From positions 1-46,500 of the forward strand of contig CAZOLY010000002.1 of assembly GCA_964580815.1 (NCBI GenBank): 46,500 bases of DNA, given 5' to 3'. Shown one piece after another: positions 9,172 to 18,526 of the stretch. The translations under genes were made by a program, and so were the position numbers. The notes beneath the pieces are model-generated. The model searched no databases, was not told the DNA's origin, and saw only the letters and a list, made by a program, of their open reading frames with translations. Each line of letters starts with the position of its first letter. Position 1 is the stretch's first letter. Source of the DNA: G020354785 sp964580815. Its GTDB lineage: Bacteria > Bacteroidota > Bacteroidia > Bacteroidales > UBA10428.

Positions 9172-11985
9172 TCAGAACCGGATGACCTGACTTTCCCCCT
9201 GGTAAGAGATTATTTTATCAGGTTTTGATGTAATCCCGATACCTGTTCCATGGTTGTCTTTGACCAGCACTAATTTAAATTGCCGATTTTCAGGCATCCC
9301 CGGGAATGCACCTTTGCGTTCACCAAGAGTAAGCTGGCGCTTTATATCATCCCAGTGAAAATCAACAGTTGAATAGACGCCTTTCTCATAATTATAATTA
9401 TCGTTCTCATCTTCATATAATGTAAAGTCGGCATCAGCACCGGGATAGATTCGCAATTCAATAGTATCGGCGGATTTTTCTGTTGAATATTGGACAAAAG
9501 GGCCAAATGGAATAATTGAGCCTGCTTTAATCATTAAGGGTATCTTATCAATTGGAGTATCTGCGGTAATGGTCTTGCCTCCTGCCACAGTCCTGCCTGT
9601 CCAGAAGTCAGTCCACTGATGCTGAGCCGGCAGGTACACCTCCCTGGTTTTTTTTCTTTTCTCAACAGTTGCTTCTTTTTTAAACATGTCAGGGGTTTTC
9701 CAGTAGAGCTTTACTTTTGATGCCCCGGTTGACCTGTTCTCTGTCTCCATGATAAAATCATATTCTCTGCCTGCTTCGAGTTCCACAAAATCAGTATACT
9801 GCTCAACACTTGTATAAATATAAGGAAGCTCCTTGCCGTCAAGAATTATACGCTTTGCATCATAACATTTGATATGAAACTGGTACTTGCCTGTAAGTGC
9901 CGGGATGAGCTTTCCTTCCCACCGTATTGAATAGCAGGAATCGGTAACATAGTCGGGGCGCCCTGTATACCACAAATAGTCAATATTAGGAACAACCTCT
10001 TCGTAGGACATTGTTTTAAATTCCGGATCTTTGTAATACCTTGCAAGTAATCCCTGTTTGCCGTCTTTGGTCCTGAAATATCCGGGGCTGATAAGTATGC
10101 TGTTCTCCGGTGGCCTGTAGATCATATATTCAGTAACAGGACATACCATAATTGAAGGTCCGAACATAAACTGGTCACTCACGGAACGGACTTCCCTATC
10201 TTCGTTAAAATCCATTGGCAGTCCGCGCATAATAGTATAACCATCATTTGTAACCTGCCAGGCAAGTGAATAGATATAGGGGAGCAGGCGGTAACGCAAA
10301 TTGTCGAATTTCAGCATTGCCTCTGAAAACTCACCAAATTCCCATATCTCACGGGGCGTTTCTGAACCATGAGCCCTGAATACAGGACAAAATGCTCCAA
10401 ATTGAAACATACGTGCATAAAGCTCCTGGTATGCAGGGTCCTTGCCCCCGTTTGAAAATACCCCGCCATAAGCGCCAAGGACAAAACCACCGATATCAAA
10501 TGTCCAGTATGGTATACCTGACATGCAGAAATTAATGCCTGCAGTTATTTGTTTCCTGTAAATATCCCAGCTGGCACCTATATCACCCGACCAGGTAGTG
10601 GCTGCCGAACGCTGCTGGCCTGCAAAAGCCGAGCGTGTAAGCATGTAAACACGCTTCTCATCGGTTTCCTTACGCTGATTCATATAAAGCCTGTCCATCA
10701 TTACCAGGGAATAAGCATTTAAATACCTGGCCCAGGAGCCCAGGTGGTTTCTTCCTATCTTTTTCATCTCATATTCCTCGGCTTCTTTCGTTGTGGCATT
10801 TACAATATCAGGCTCCGTAGAATCGATCCACCAGGCATCGATACCTGTTGAATATAATCCTTTTTTCACATACTCCCAGTAAAGGTCATTAGCCTCAGGA
10901 ATAAATGCATCAAAGTATTTAAAACCTGCCCACCCTGATGTGTTAAAAAGATAACCTCCCTTCTCCATATCTTTATAAATAAGGGTATTCGGACCAAGGC
11001 CCGGCCATATTGAGATCATAATATGAAAATTAAGATCATGAATCTTGCGGATCATCTCTGCTGGTTCCGGGTATCTCTTGGGATCAAAAAACATCTGGCT
11101 GAAGTTTTCATTCCCCTCCCAATAGAACCAGTCCTGAATGATATTGTCAGCGGGTATCTTGCGTCGGCGGTATTCTTGAGCAACACCGAGCAATTCATCA
11201 CGATCTTTATAGTGCTCTTTGCTTTGCCAGTATCCGTATGCCCATTTGCCATACATCGGCGCCTGCCCCGTGAGGTTCCTGTAACCCGCTATAACATCAT
11301 CCATGGTATTCCCGTAAATAAAATAATAGTCAATATTGTCCCCCATGTCCGACCATAGTGAAGTTTCGGTACCATCCTCAAAAACTGTCTTTGAGTAATT
11401 GTCCCATAATATCCCGTACTTTCTTGTCGATATTATGAACGGATTTACCGCATCCGTATTGGTCTGTACCAGGTTTACCGTACGCCCCCTGTAGTTCATG
11501 TACCCGTCCTGATGCTGACCAAGTCCGTATATGCCTTCATCAGGGGTTAACCTGAATTTCTGCTGAACATTAAAAGATTTATCACCATTATATTCAACCG
11601 GTGTGAATGCAGGCTTTCCATATTCATTAAGGATAATTTCATTATCCTTATCAAAGAACTCTATTCTGCCGTCATTCTTTGCTATGCGTAATATGAGTTT
11701 GCTGCTGCTGACCTTTATATACCCTGACTTTTCCTGCATGCTGATGTCCAATTCAGGCAGGCTGTCCAGAATCACAGACAGGCTCAGCTTTTGAGGTGAA
11801 CCGCCCGGCAGCCATTTAACTACACGTACAATGTTGTCAGAATAAAACCGGACCTTCAGGTTCAATCCTTTTGTTTCAATCTCTATCCCATTTTTAATAT
11901 GTTTAATCCCTTTATGACCGGTGGAACATCGGTAGGATATGAACAATAGCATTAATATAAGTAACAAAATGAAGCGTGTTTTCAT
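9172..11985 (-). CDS. GH31 lipoprotein glycosidase with PA14 insert, probable alpha-xylosidase
   Basis: A 937-residue protein using the ATG at 11985, which places a lipoprotein signal (MKTRFILLLILMLLF then SYRC, Cys20) at the N-terminus; the reading frame extends 21 codons further upstream but that extension would bury the signal. GH31 order is clear: N-terminal beta domain, (beta/alpha)8 barrel with nucleophile segment WWIDSTEPD (Asp388), acid/base segment WSGDIGASW (Asp468) and the GIPYWTFDIGGF loop, then C-terminal beta domains. About residues 640-765 are a PA14 domain (ARYYKDPEF start, SIRWEGKLIP, YKLYW-like end) inserted between C-terminal beta domains, the layout known for alpha-xylosidases acting on xyloglucan oligosaccharides. 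It is the last of three - strand genes after a reductase and a lactonase-like gene. Alpha-xylosidase is favoured over alpha-glucosidase, but specificity is inferred. Confidence 0.88.
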   Translation of the reverse strand: MKTRFILLLILMLLFISYRCSTGHKGIKHIKNGIEIETKGLNLKVRFYSDNIVRVVKWLPGGSPQKLSLSVILDSLPELDISMQEKSGYIKVSSSKLILRIAKNDGRIEFFDKDNEIILNEYGKPAFTPVEYNGDKSFNVQQKFRLTPDEGIYGLGQHQDGYMNYRGRTVNLVQTNTDAVNPFIISTRKYGILWDNYSKTVFEDGTETSLWSDMGDNIDYYFIYGNTMDDVIAGYRNLTGQAPMYGKWAYGYWQSKEHYKDRDELLGVAQEYRRRKIPADNIIQDWFYWEGNENFSQMFFDPKRYPEPAEMIRKIHDLNFHIMISIWPGLGPNTLIYKDMEKGGYLFNTSGWAGFKYFDAFIPEANDLYWEYVKKGLYSTGIDAWWIDSTEPDIVNATTKEAEEYEMKKIGRNHLGSWARYLNAYSLVMMDRLYMNQRKETDEKRVYMLTRSAFAGQQRSAATTWSGDIGASWDIYRKQITAGINFCMSGIPYWTFDIGGFVLGAYGGVFSNGGKDPAYQELYARMFQFGAFCPVFRAHGSETPREIWEFGEFSEAMLKFDNLRYRLLPYIYSLAWQVTNDGYTIMRGLPMDFNEDREVRSVSDQFMFGPSIMVCPVTEYMIYRPPENSILISPGYFRTKDGKQGLLARYYKDPEFKTMSYEEVVPNIDYLWYTGRPDYVTDSCYSIRWEGKLIPALTGKYQFHIKCYDAKRIILDGKELPYIYTSVEQYTDFVELEAGREYDFIMETENRSTGASKVKLYWKTPDMFKKEATVEKRKKTREVYLPAQHQWTDFWTGRTVAGGKTITADTPIDKIPLMIKAGSIIPFGPFVQYSTEKSADTIELRIYPGADADFTLYEDENDNYNYEKGVYSTVDFHWDDIKRQLTLGERKGAFPGMPENRQFKLVLVKDNHGTGIGITSKPDKIISYQGESQVIRF

Positions 11986-12085
11986 AATTATTATTTTGGC
12001 TAAAAATAAACAATTATTACTGACAGCGGGTATATAAAATGATTCCAATTAGGAATGGATTTTGTTATAAATAGAATTAACCCTC

Positions 12086-13291
12086 CTACCTGAGAAATAG
12101 TATTCTTTGTGATTCGATGAAATCATTCCCGGCCTGCAGCCTGCAAAAATAAACGCCGCTTGTGAGAATAGCGGCATTAAAAATTATCTTATGTTTTCCT
12201 GCCCCCATCTTCTCGTCAACCAGGGTTTCAAGCTCGTTGCCCAAAACATCATAAACCTTTAGTGATATGTAATTGTCACAGGGTATTGTATAGAAAATTG
12301 TTGTTTCACTGTGGAAGGGATTGGGGTAAAAGTAAAACTGACCTTGTGATCTATAGGTATCCTGTTTGTTATCAACAGATGATATATTAGGCTCGCCAAT
12401 ACGTATTCGATATACTGCTGTTCCTGAGGTGATATAAAGGGTCTTCATGTCATCGTCGCCCCAGTTACAGTTTGTTGTTTGTCCGGGTACCTCTATAGTA
12501 TCAAGCACAGTACCATCCGGAGCATATACCCATATCCCAAAGGGGCCGGTGGAAAACAAATGTCCGTCTTCATCCGTCTTCATGCCGTCAGTACTACCGG
12601 AGGCGTTCATAAAAGCAAACTGCTGCCTGTTAGCAATAAGGGTATCGTCTGTCACGTCGTATACATAAATTATATGTGCCTCTGAATCTCCAACATAAAG
12701 CTTTGTCTCGTCAGGTGAAAAAGCTATGCCATTTGGCCATGCTACGGTACTATCCAGCAATTGCAAAACTCCCGAAAGACTTATCCTGTAAATTCCTGAA
12801 AAATCCAGCTCTTCCTGTCCGGCAGATATTCCATATGCAGGATCGGTAAAAAATATGGAACCGTCGGATTTTACAGCAATATCATTCGGACTGTTAAGGC
12901 GCTTGCCATTATAGTGTGTAGCAAGGGCTGTTTCAGTTCCGTTCTCTTCTATTCGAGCAATACGGCGGTTACCATGCTGGGCTAAAAGTAGACGGCCCTG
13001 CAAGTCCAGTGCCAGTCCGTTTGAATTTCCCGAGGGGCTTAGATACGAAACAGCTCCTCCATCAGCTGTCCATTTATATACTGTATTTGCAGGTATATCA
13101 CTAAAAAGCAATCCCACACCGTCAATCCAGACAGGTCCCTCGACAAACTGAAATCCTTCTGCAATTTTTTCCAGCTCCGCATCCTGGGGTACAGGTGATT
13201 GTGAATATAAGGTAAGGACACTTAAAAGACAGATCAATCCAATCATTATATATTTATATCTTCTTCTTAATATTTTTTCTGATGTTTTCAT
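12086..13291 (-). CDS. SMP-30/gluconolactonase-type beta-propeller with T9SS sorting domain
   Basis: A 401-residue secreted protein. The N-terminus has a basic stretch (KILRRRYKY) then a hydrophobic signal core ending LYSQ. Residues about 35-300 are an SMP-30/gluconolactonase-like six-bladed propeller: FVEGPVWIDGVGLLFSDIP, NSPNDIAVKSDGSIFFTDP, WPNGIAFSPDETKLYVGDS and STDGMKTDEDGHLFSTGP carry the Glu/Asn/Asp residues that bind the divalent metal in this family. The C-terminus (about 320-401) is a T9SS type A sorting domain with FYPNPF, then LKVYDVLGNE and the ending GVYFCRLQAGN. The family hydrolyses sugar lactones and related esters. It lies 30 bases downstream of the Tat-exported aldo/keto reductase, suggesting that a lactone made outside the cytoplasm is opened here. 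Confidence 0.87.
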   Translation of the reverse strand: MKTSEKILRRRYKYIMIGLICLLSVLTLYSQSPVPQDAELEKIAEGFQFVEGPVWIDGVGLLFSDIPANTVYKWTADGGAVSYLSPSGNSNGLALDLQGRLLLAQHGNRRIARIEENGTETALATHYNGKRLNSPNDIAVKSDGSIFFTDPAYGISAGQEELDFSGIYRISLSGVLQLLDSTVAWPNGIAFSPDETKLYVGDSEAHIIYVYDVTDDTLIANRQQFAFMNASGSTDGMKTDEDGHLFSTGPFGIWVYAPDGTVLDTIEVPGQTTNCNWGDDDMKTLYITSGTAVYRIRIGEPNISSVDNKQDTYRSQGQFYFYPNPFHSETTIFYTIPCDNYISLKVYDVLGNELETLVDEKMGAGKHKIIFNAAILTSGVYFCRLQAGNDFIESQRILFLR

Positions 13292-13321
13292 AATTCTGTA
13301 TTTAGCGGTTTATAAATTATT

Positions 13322-14560
13322 TCAAATAAGGAACTCTTCAGGTACATTCTTTAACCTGGCAATATCAGATACCCTGTCCTTTATATCAAATCCCATTGTG
13401 CAATCCACAGTGCAATTGTGGCAATCAATGCAGGGTGCTCCATTCAAATTTACCTGATTTATTGTTTCCCTTGCAACTGCCAGGTTCCTGTGGCCGTATG
13501 CGTACATATATGATCTCATAAGAGTAGGTATATCCAGTCCTTTACGGCACTTTGCAACACATTTTCCGCACTGCGGGCAGAACATGCCCGTCAATCCCAT
13601 TTCCTGGCCCTTTTGAAGATCTTTTATTTCTTCCGGCGTAAGATTAAGATCTTCCATTACTGACATATCCTCGCTAAGCTGATCAAATGTTGTCATGCCG
13701 GGAATGGCAGTGCATATATTCTCATTCTGAAGGGACCACTTTAATGCAGCCTTCATATTTATAGGGTGCTGCCTCTCCTTGTCCCAGTAACCTCCGGCCT
13801 GCGTTTTCATAGCTATTATGCCGAGCCCGGCATCAGCAGCTTCAGCAAGTGCCTGGTCCATTTCCTGCCATCCATACATCTGAATGTTATAGACGGTAAG
13901 AATAACTTCATAAACCTTACTGTCAATTGCTGCCCTTATAAGTTCAGGAAAATTTTCATGAAATGACATTCCTATAAATCTTATTTTACCCTGCTTCTTT
14001 GCTGTTGTCAACGCGTTAATGAGTCTTTCGGTAAGGACGGTTTCCCTGGTATTTACGGCATGAAAATATAATATATCCACATAATCCAGTTGCAGCCGCT
14101 CTAAACTCGTATTAAGCTTCTCAAGGTACAGCTCCTTTGTAGACTCCGAAGATACTTTTCTAGTATTCCAGCCTTCGGAATTATCCCATTCAGGTTGTAT
14201 TTTTGTTGAAATAAAAAAAGAATCCCTTGGCCTTTCCTTTAATATATCTCCGAGTATAACCTCACTTTTTCCTTTAAGATAACCATGAGCTGTATCAAGA
14301 TGAACTATGCCGGCATCCAGTGCTGCCCTGATAAGGTTTGGATTACCTGTATTCATAACTCCCATGCTTACTACAGGTAGTTGTATCCCTGTTTTGCCAA
14401 GTGTACGGTAAACGAACTTATTATCATTGGCTGAGGCTGGTTCTTCCCGGCCGAAAGCTGAAAATGTGCTGCCCGTCACACTTAATAGTCCGGCCGATGC
14501 TGCTCCTGCAGCTGCCTTTGATAAAAATCCGCGCCTGTTGTATTTATTCTTTTTTTTCAT
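13322..14560 (-). CDS. Tat-exported aldo/keto reductase with C-terminal 4Fe-4S motifs
   Basis: A 412-residue protein from the ATG at 14560; a longer frame reaches 14617 but would put 19 residues before the export signal. The signal has the twin-arginine motif NRRGFLSK (residues 8-15) followed by an Ala-rich core. The reductase part holds the full tetrad: Asp89 and Tyr94 (LDTAHGY), Lys120 (FISTK) and His167 (DILYFHA). The C-terminal part has two cysteine sets, CPQCGKCVAKC and CIDCHNCTVDC, each with ferredoxin spacing C-x2-C-x2-C-x3-C, so two 4Fe-4S clusters are possible. Export by Tat fits a protein folded with cofactors in the cytoplasm. It heads the - strand group with the lactonase-like and GH31 genes. 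Substrate is probably a sugar or glycoside, by context only. Confidence 0.9.
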   Translation of the reverse strand: MKKKNKYNRRGFLSKAAAGAASAGLLSVTGSTFSAFGREEPASANDNKFVYRTLGKTGIQLPVVSMGVMNTGNPNLIRAALDAGIVHLDTAHGYLKGKSEVILGDILKERPRDSFFISTKIQPEWDNSEGWNTRKVSSESTKELYLEKLNTSLERLQLDYVDILYFHAVNTRETVLTERLINALTTAKKQGKIRFIGMSFHENFPELIRAAIDSKVYEVILTVYNIQMYGWQEMDQALAEAADAGLGIIAMKTQAGGYWDKERQHPINMKAALKWSLQNENICTAIPGMTTFDQLSEDMSVMEDLNLTPEEIKDLQKGQEMGLTGMFCPQCGKCVAKCRKGLDIPTLMRSYMYAYGHRNLAVARETINQVNLNGAPCIDCHNCTVDCTMGFDIKDRVSDIARLKNVPEEFLI

Positions 14561-14804
14561 AATTATGCTTATTAAATTTATATTTCTAATCTGCATGCCC
14601 CGCAGTAAAGACCACAATACCCGATTTTATGAAAATCCGACACTTGAAGGTCTCCTTTTTATTACATAACTTACCGTTAATAATACAAAAATAAATTATT
14701 ATATGTAAAATGAAATCAACCTCAAGAAATATAAGTCAATTAATAATTGCGATTCTTTTAACTAATATTGCCATATTTGTTAATATAACCACTTAACAAA
14801 GTTA

Positions 14805-15665
14805 ATGACCAGGATGGCAATGCTCAAAAAACTATATATCGTTCTGTTTTTACTTGTTTCCTGTAATATTTACATACTGGAAGTTCACGCCCAGTCCTTA
14901 CTGTGGAAAATAACAGGCGATGATCTTGGGGCTGCCTCCTATCTATACGGGACTATACATGTTAAGGATAAAAGGGTATTTGAGTTCAATGATTCCGTTA
15001 TGGCAGCATTTGAAAAATGTGAAGCCCTCGCACTGGAAGCAGACTTAAATACTGAAAACATAATATTGCTATCGCAGAGAATGATACTCCCCGGTGATCA
15101 GACACTTAAAAACCTTTTTAAAGATGAGGAATATCAGCTCGTTAAGACAGCCGTTGAAGATATAATCGGACTTGATATATCACTCTTTGACAGGTTTAAA
15201 CCAGTCATCTTATTATCTCTTGTAATGAATTACCAGTTTGCCAACGATGTCGATGTCTCTGTTGATGAATATTTTTACAATAAAGCAAAAGAACTTGATA
15301 AAAAAATCATAGGCATTGAAACTATTGAAGAACAACTGGAAATCATGGATAGCATACCTTATGAATATATAATTGACTATTTCAGGAATATTGATCAGGC
15401 GCATGAGGATATTGAAAATATTATCAGGTTATATCAGTCTGCCCGGCTTGATGATCTTCTGGAGACGATGCAAAAAGATAAGTCTATGGTCATGATTAAG
15501 AAAAATCTATTAACCGACAGGAATATAAAGATGGCAGAGAGAATTCAAAGAATGATTAATGAACAGTCAACATTTATTGCTGTAGGGGCCGGACATTTAC
15601 CTGGTAAAGAAGGTATTATTAATATACTGATAAATGAAGGTTATGCTGTCGAACCATTACGGTAA
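14805..15665 (+). CDS. TraB/GumN family protein, exported
   Basis: A 286-residue protein with a signal peptide ending near EVHAQ. It has the TraB/GumN (TIKI-like) layout: ASYLYGTIHV (the GTIH motif, about residues 46-52), an EALALEADL segment, and the C-terminal FIAVGAGHLPGKEGI, where GxxH supplies the second conserved His. These residues match the predicted metal-binding hydrolase core of the family; TIKI members are metalloproteases, but bacterial members are poorly characterised. Three Met codons lie close together (14805, 14814, 14820); any could be the start and all keep the signal peptide. It is divergent from the reductase gene and followed by a strong terminator at 15697, so it is probably a single-gene unit. 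Confidence 0.85.
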   Translation: MTRMAMLKKLYIVLFLLVSCNIYILEVHAQSLLWKITGDDLGAASYLYGTIHVKDKRVFEFNDSVMAAFEKCEALALEADLNTENIILLSQRMILPGDQTLKNLFKDEEYQLVKTAVEDIIGLDISLFDRFKPVILLSLVMNYQFANDVDVSVDEYFYNKAKELDKKIIGIETIEEQLEIMDSIPYEYIIDYFRNIDQAHEDIENIIRLYQSARLDDLLETMQKDKSMVMIKKNLLTDRNIKMAERIQRMINEQSTFIAVGAGHLPGKEGIINILINEGYAVEPLR

Positions 15666-15696
15666 TTATTTTCAGGGATGTTGAATTAATTTTTAT

Positions 15697-15716
15697 GCAG
15701 GTTAACCTGCTTTTTT
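15697..15716 (+). terminator. Rho-independent terminator after the TraB/GumN gene
   Basis: A perfect 14-base palindrome GCAGGTTAACCTGC (15697-15710) is directly followed by six T residues. It forms a GC-rich 5-bp stem with a TTAA loop, 31 bases after the stop codon at 15665, and separates this gene from the GH9 gene. Confidence 0.8.
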
Positions 15717-15781
15717 ATAATCCGAATTATTATATTCATAATGATTTTTATTTTTATATGATTTATTGATTTATTTTAAAC

Positions 15782-15788
15782 AGGAGGT
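15782..15788 (+). promoter_or_regulatory. Strong Shine-Dalgarno site deciding the GH9 start
   Basis: AGGAGGT lies five bases before the ATG at 15793. Most genes in this window have no such site, so its exact spacing argues for 15793 rather than the in-frame ATG at 15766, which has nothing comparable upstream and would place the site inside the gene. Confidence 0.7.
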
Positions 15789-15792
15789 TATC

Positions 15793-17622
15793 ATGACTGA
15801 CCATAAAAAACATACTGCTACCTGCATGGTATTATTTATCATTGCTACAGGCTTGTTTGCAAAACCGGATAGTATACAAAAATACATAATGGTCGATCAG
15901 TTCGGTTACCGTACAGATGATAAAAAAGTTGCCGTCATTGTCAATCCACAAATAGGGTTTAACGCTGATGATGAGTTTATTCCGGGCACAGTTTATGAAG
16001 TTCGCAAATGGGATAACGATGAAGTTGTTTACTCGGGAAGCTTAGCAGAATGGAACAAGGGGGCTGTTGATTTTACAGCAGGTGATAAGGGATGGTGGTT
16101 TGATTTCAGCGAGGTAAAGCAAGAAGGTGAATATTATGTTTATGATAAGCAGAAAGAAGTGGGGTCATACAAGTTTACGATAGCAAAAAATGTTTATAAA
16201 GATATTCTAAATGCAGTAATGCGCGTGTTTTACTATCAGCGCCTGAACTCTCCCAAGGAAAAACCTTATGCCGAAGATCCGTGGACTGATGCGGCAGCCT
16301 TCATGGGGAAAGGACAGGATAAGGAGGCCATATATCTGTATGATAAGGGTAACAAGGCCACTGCAAAGGATCTTTCAGGGGGGTGGATGGATGCCGGTGA
16401 CTATAATAAATATGTAACTTTTGCTGCGAGTCCGGTTCATATGCTACTGACATCTTACCAGCAGAATCCCGGTATCTTTACGGACGATTTCAATATTCCC
16501 GAATCAGGTAACGGCATTCCGGATATTATTGATGAAGTAAGATACGAGCTGGAGTGGATAAAAAAGATGCAGCAGGGTGACGGCGGGGTATTAATTAAGC
16601 TGGGAAATATAGATTATAACACGGTAACTCCGCCGAGTGCCGATAAGCGCCCCCGCTATTATGGGCCCGAGTGTTCATCCTCCACAATTGCCACTGCCGG
16701 AATGTTTGCCCACGCGGCACTGGTATTCTCAAAATATCCTGAATTAAAAGAATACGCAAGCGATTTAAAAGAACGTTCTGTTAAAGCATGGTACTGGTAT
16801 CATAATAATCCGAGGTCGGATACCTGCGACAGCCAGGAAATAAAGTCGGGGGATGCTGATATCGGCCTTGAAAAACAGGATGAGATGGAAGTGGTTGCGG
16901 CCATTTATCTTTTTGCCCTTACAGGTGAAGAGAAGTATAACGAAGTCGTAAAAAACAGATTTTATATAACCTCTCCTTTCTATGATATCTATTCCTATTT
17001 ATATTTCAGTCATGTTGGGGATGCACTGCTTTATTACACAACTCTTGCAGCTGCTGATGAAAATGCCAGGAATGAGATCCTTGCGCAGCGCAAAAAGGAG
17101 GGATACGGACTGCACCTTTTTCAGTTCAGGCCACAGGATGACCTTTATATGGCTTACATCCCCATGACACTTTATAACTGGGGATCAAATAATCCGCGTG
17201 CTGCCCTTGGAGCTGCAAACTATGACTTTATAACCTATAACCTTTATGGTAATAACAAGGATAAATATTTAAACCGGGCGTTGGGGATCCTTCACTATTT
17301 TCATGGTGTTAATCCCTTAGGCATAGTTTATATAAGTAACATGTACAGGTATGGAGCTGACTTATGCACTGATGAAATATATCATGACTGGTTCAGAAAC
17401 GGTTCGGAATGGGATGGGAATCCTATACCGGGACTCATTCCCGGCGGGCCCAATTTCAGGTACAATGGCACAGTAACAGAAATATCAAAGCAACCCCTGC
17501 AAAAATGTTACATGGACTTCAATGATGGCTACCCCGAGGCTTCATGGGAGCTCAGTGAACCAGCGATCTATTACCAGGCTGCATACATAAAATTACTGTC
17601 AAAGTTTATCAGTGCCGATTAA
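15793..17622 (+). CDS. Secreted GH9 glycoside hydrolase (endoglucanase-like) with N-terminal Ig-like domain
   Basis: A 609-residue protein with a signal peptide ending near GLFAKP. Residues about 30-125 are the CelD_N/Ig-like domain that precedes many GH9 catalytic domains (start YIMVDQFGYRTDDKK). The catalytic (alpha/alpha)6 barrel follows, with GGWMDAGDYNKYV (Asp200 and Asp203, base and water-positioning residues) and the C-terminal ELSEPAIYYQAA in which Glu589 is the expected proton donor. HGVNPLG (near 510) is the usual GH9 segment before the substrate loop. The family cleaves beta-1,4-glucans including cellulose and mixed-linkage glucan; some members are exo-glucosidases. There is no T9SS sorting domain or CBM, so it is probably periplasmic or soluble. 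It lies near a GH31 with a xyloglucan-type architecture. Confidence 0.9.
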   Translation: MTDHKKHTATCMVLFIIATGLFAKPDSIQKYIMVDQFGYRTDDKKVAVIVNPQIGFNADDEFIPGTVYEVRKWDNDEVVYSGSLAEWNKGAVDFTAGDKGWWFDFSEVKQEGEYYVYDKQKEVGSYKFTIAKNVYKDILNAVMRVFYYQRLNSPKEKPYAEDPWTDAAAFMGKGQDKEAIYLYDKGNKATAKDLSGGWMDAGDYNKYVTFAASPVHMLLTSYQQNPGIFTDDFNIPESGNGIPDIIDEVRYELEWIKKMQQGDGGVLIKLGNIDYNTVTPPSADKRPRYYGPECSSSTIATAGMFAHAALVFSKYPELKEYASDLKERSVKAWYWYHNNPRSDTCDSQEIKSGDADIGLEKQDEMEVVAAIYLFALTGEEKYNEVVKNRFYITSPFYDIYSYLYFSHVGDALLYYTTLAAADENARNEILAQRKKEGYGLHLFQFRPQDDLYMAYIPMTLYNWGSNNPRAALGAANYDFITYNLYGNNKDKYLNRALGILHYFHGVNPLGIVYISNMYRYGADLCTDEIYHDWFRNGSEWDGNPIPGLIPGGPNFRYNGTVTEISKQPLQKCYMDFNDGYPEASWELSEPAIYYQAAYIKLLSKFISAD

Positions 17623-17637
17623 GATTAGTATTTAATT

Positions 17638-18396
17638 ATGCAAGGTTCATTCGAATACCCTGATTTTGTTGCCCGCTTTTACGATTTGGTTTATAAGAAA
17701 GTGCGTTCGGAAGTTGACACCGGATACTTTATTAATAAAATACTTGGCACAAAAGGCAAAGTTCTGGAAATCGGAGTTGGCACAGGAAGGTTCTTTACCG
17801 ATGCCCTTGCAAAGGGTGCCGACATCTATGGAATAGATATCAGCAAAAGTATGATTAATGTTTTAAAGAAAAAGCTGACCCCAGAAGATCACTACCGAGT
17901 ATTGACCGGCGACGCCGGTAAAATGAAGCTGGACTTAAAGTTCGACCTTATTGTTGCGCCCTTCCGCGTATTTGCCCATGTGCTTGAAATAAAAGAGCAG
18001 ATTGCCTTTCTTAATAATGTATATGAGCACCTTAATGATAAGGGCTTGTTTATTTTTGACCTGTTCGTGCCCGATCCAAAACTTATGGCTGAAGGTATAG
18101 ATAATCTGACCGATTTTGAGGGGGAATATGAGCCCGGGAAAAAAGTCAGGCGTACCGTGTCTTCAAGAACAGATATCGTAAATCAGCTTCTTTATGTAAC
18201 AATGAAATTTGTATGGGACGAGGATAACAGGCAAATAGAAAAAGAATGGAACCTCAAGATGCGCCTGTTCTTCAGGTATGAGATTGAACATCTGGTAAAG
18301 CTCTCCAGGCTCACGCTGGTGAACATTTTCGGGGATTACAGCGAAAACCCGCTTAATGCCTGCTCAAAGGAATTTGTTATTGTCTGCAGTAAATAG
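17638..18396 (+). CDS. Class I SAM-dependent methyltransferase
   Basis: A 252-residue cytoplasmic protein. Motif I is VLEIGVGTGRF (about residues 42-52), motif II is IYGIDIS with the acidic residue for the SAM ribose, and motif IV is KFDLIVAPFRVFAHV (about 103-117), followed by YEHLNDKGLFIFDLF. The C-terminal half has several beta strands typical of the Methyltransf_25/WcaA-neighbour type. The acceptor cannot be deduced. It starts 15 bases after the GH9 stop, so it may be read through from that gene, though a functional link is not evident. Confidence 0.85.
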   Translation: MQGSFEYPDFVARFYDLVYKKVRSEVDTGYFINKILGTKGKVLEIGVGTGRFFTDALAKGADIYGIDISKSMINVLKKKLTPEDHYRVLTGDAGKMKLDLKFDLIVAPFRVFAHVLEIKEQIAFLNNVYEHLNDKGLFIFDLFVPDPKLMAEGIDNLTDFEGEYEPGKKVRRTVSSRTDIVNQLLYVTMKFVWDEDNRQIEKEWNLKMRLFFRYEIEHLVKLSRLTLVNIFGDYSENPLNACSKEFVIVCSK

Positions 18397-18526
18397 AGAG
18401 TATTGCTAGAAATTCCATCTCCATAACAGTGCCGGTAGAATACAAACTTTTTAAAGGCAGAAAAAATCCTTTCATAATTAAATTTACCGTACTTTTAAAC
18501 CTGTAAGTAGTAATTTTTTAAACAGA

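Noticed and set aside
11023..11358. Open frame of 111 codons on the + strand
   Set aside because: Antisense to the catalytic region of the GH31 gene, with no independent support.
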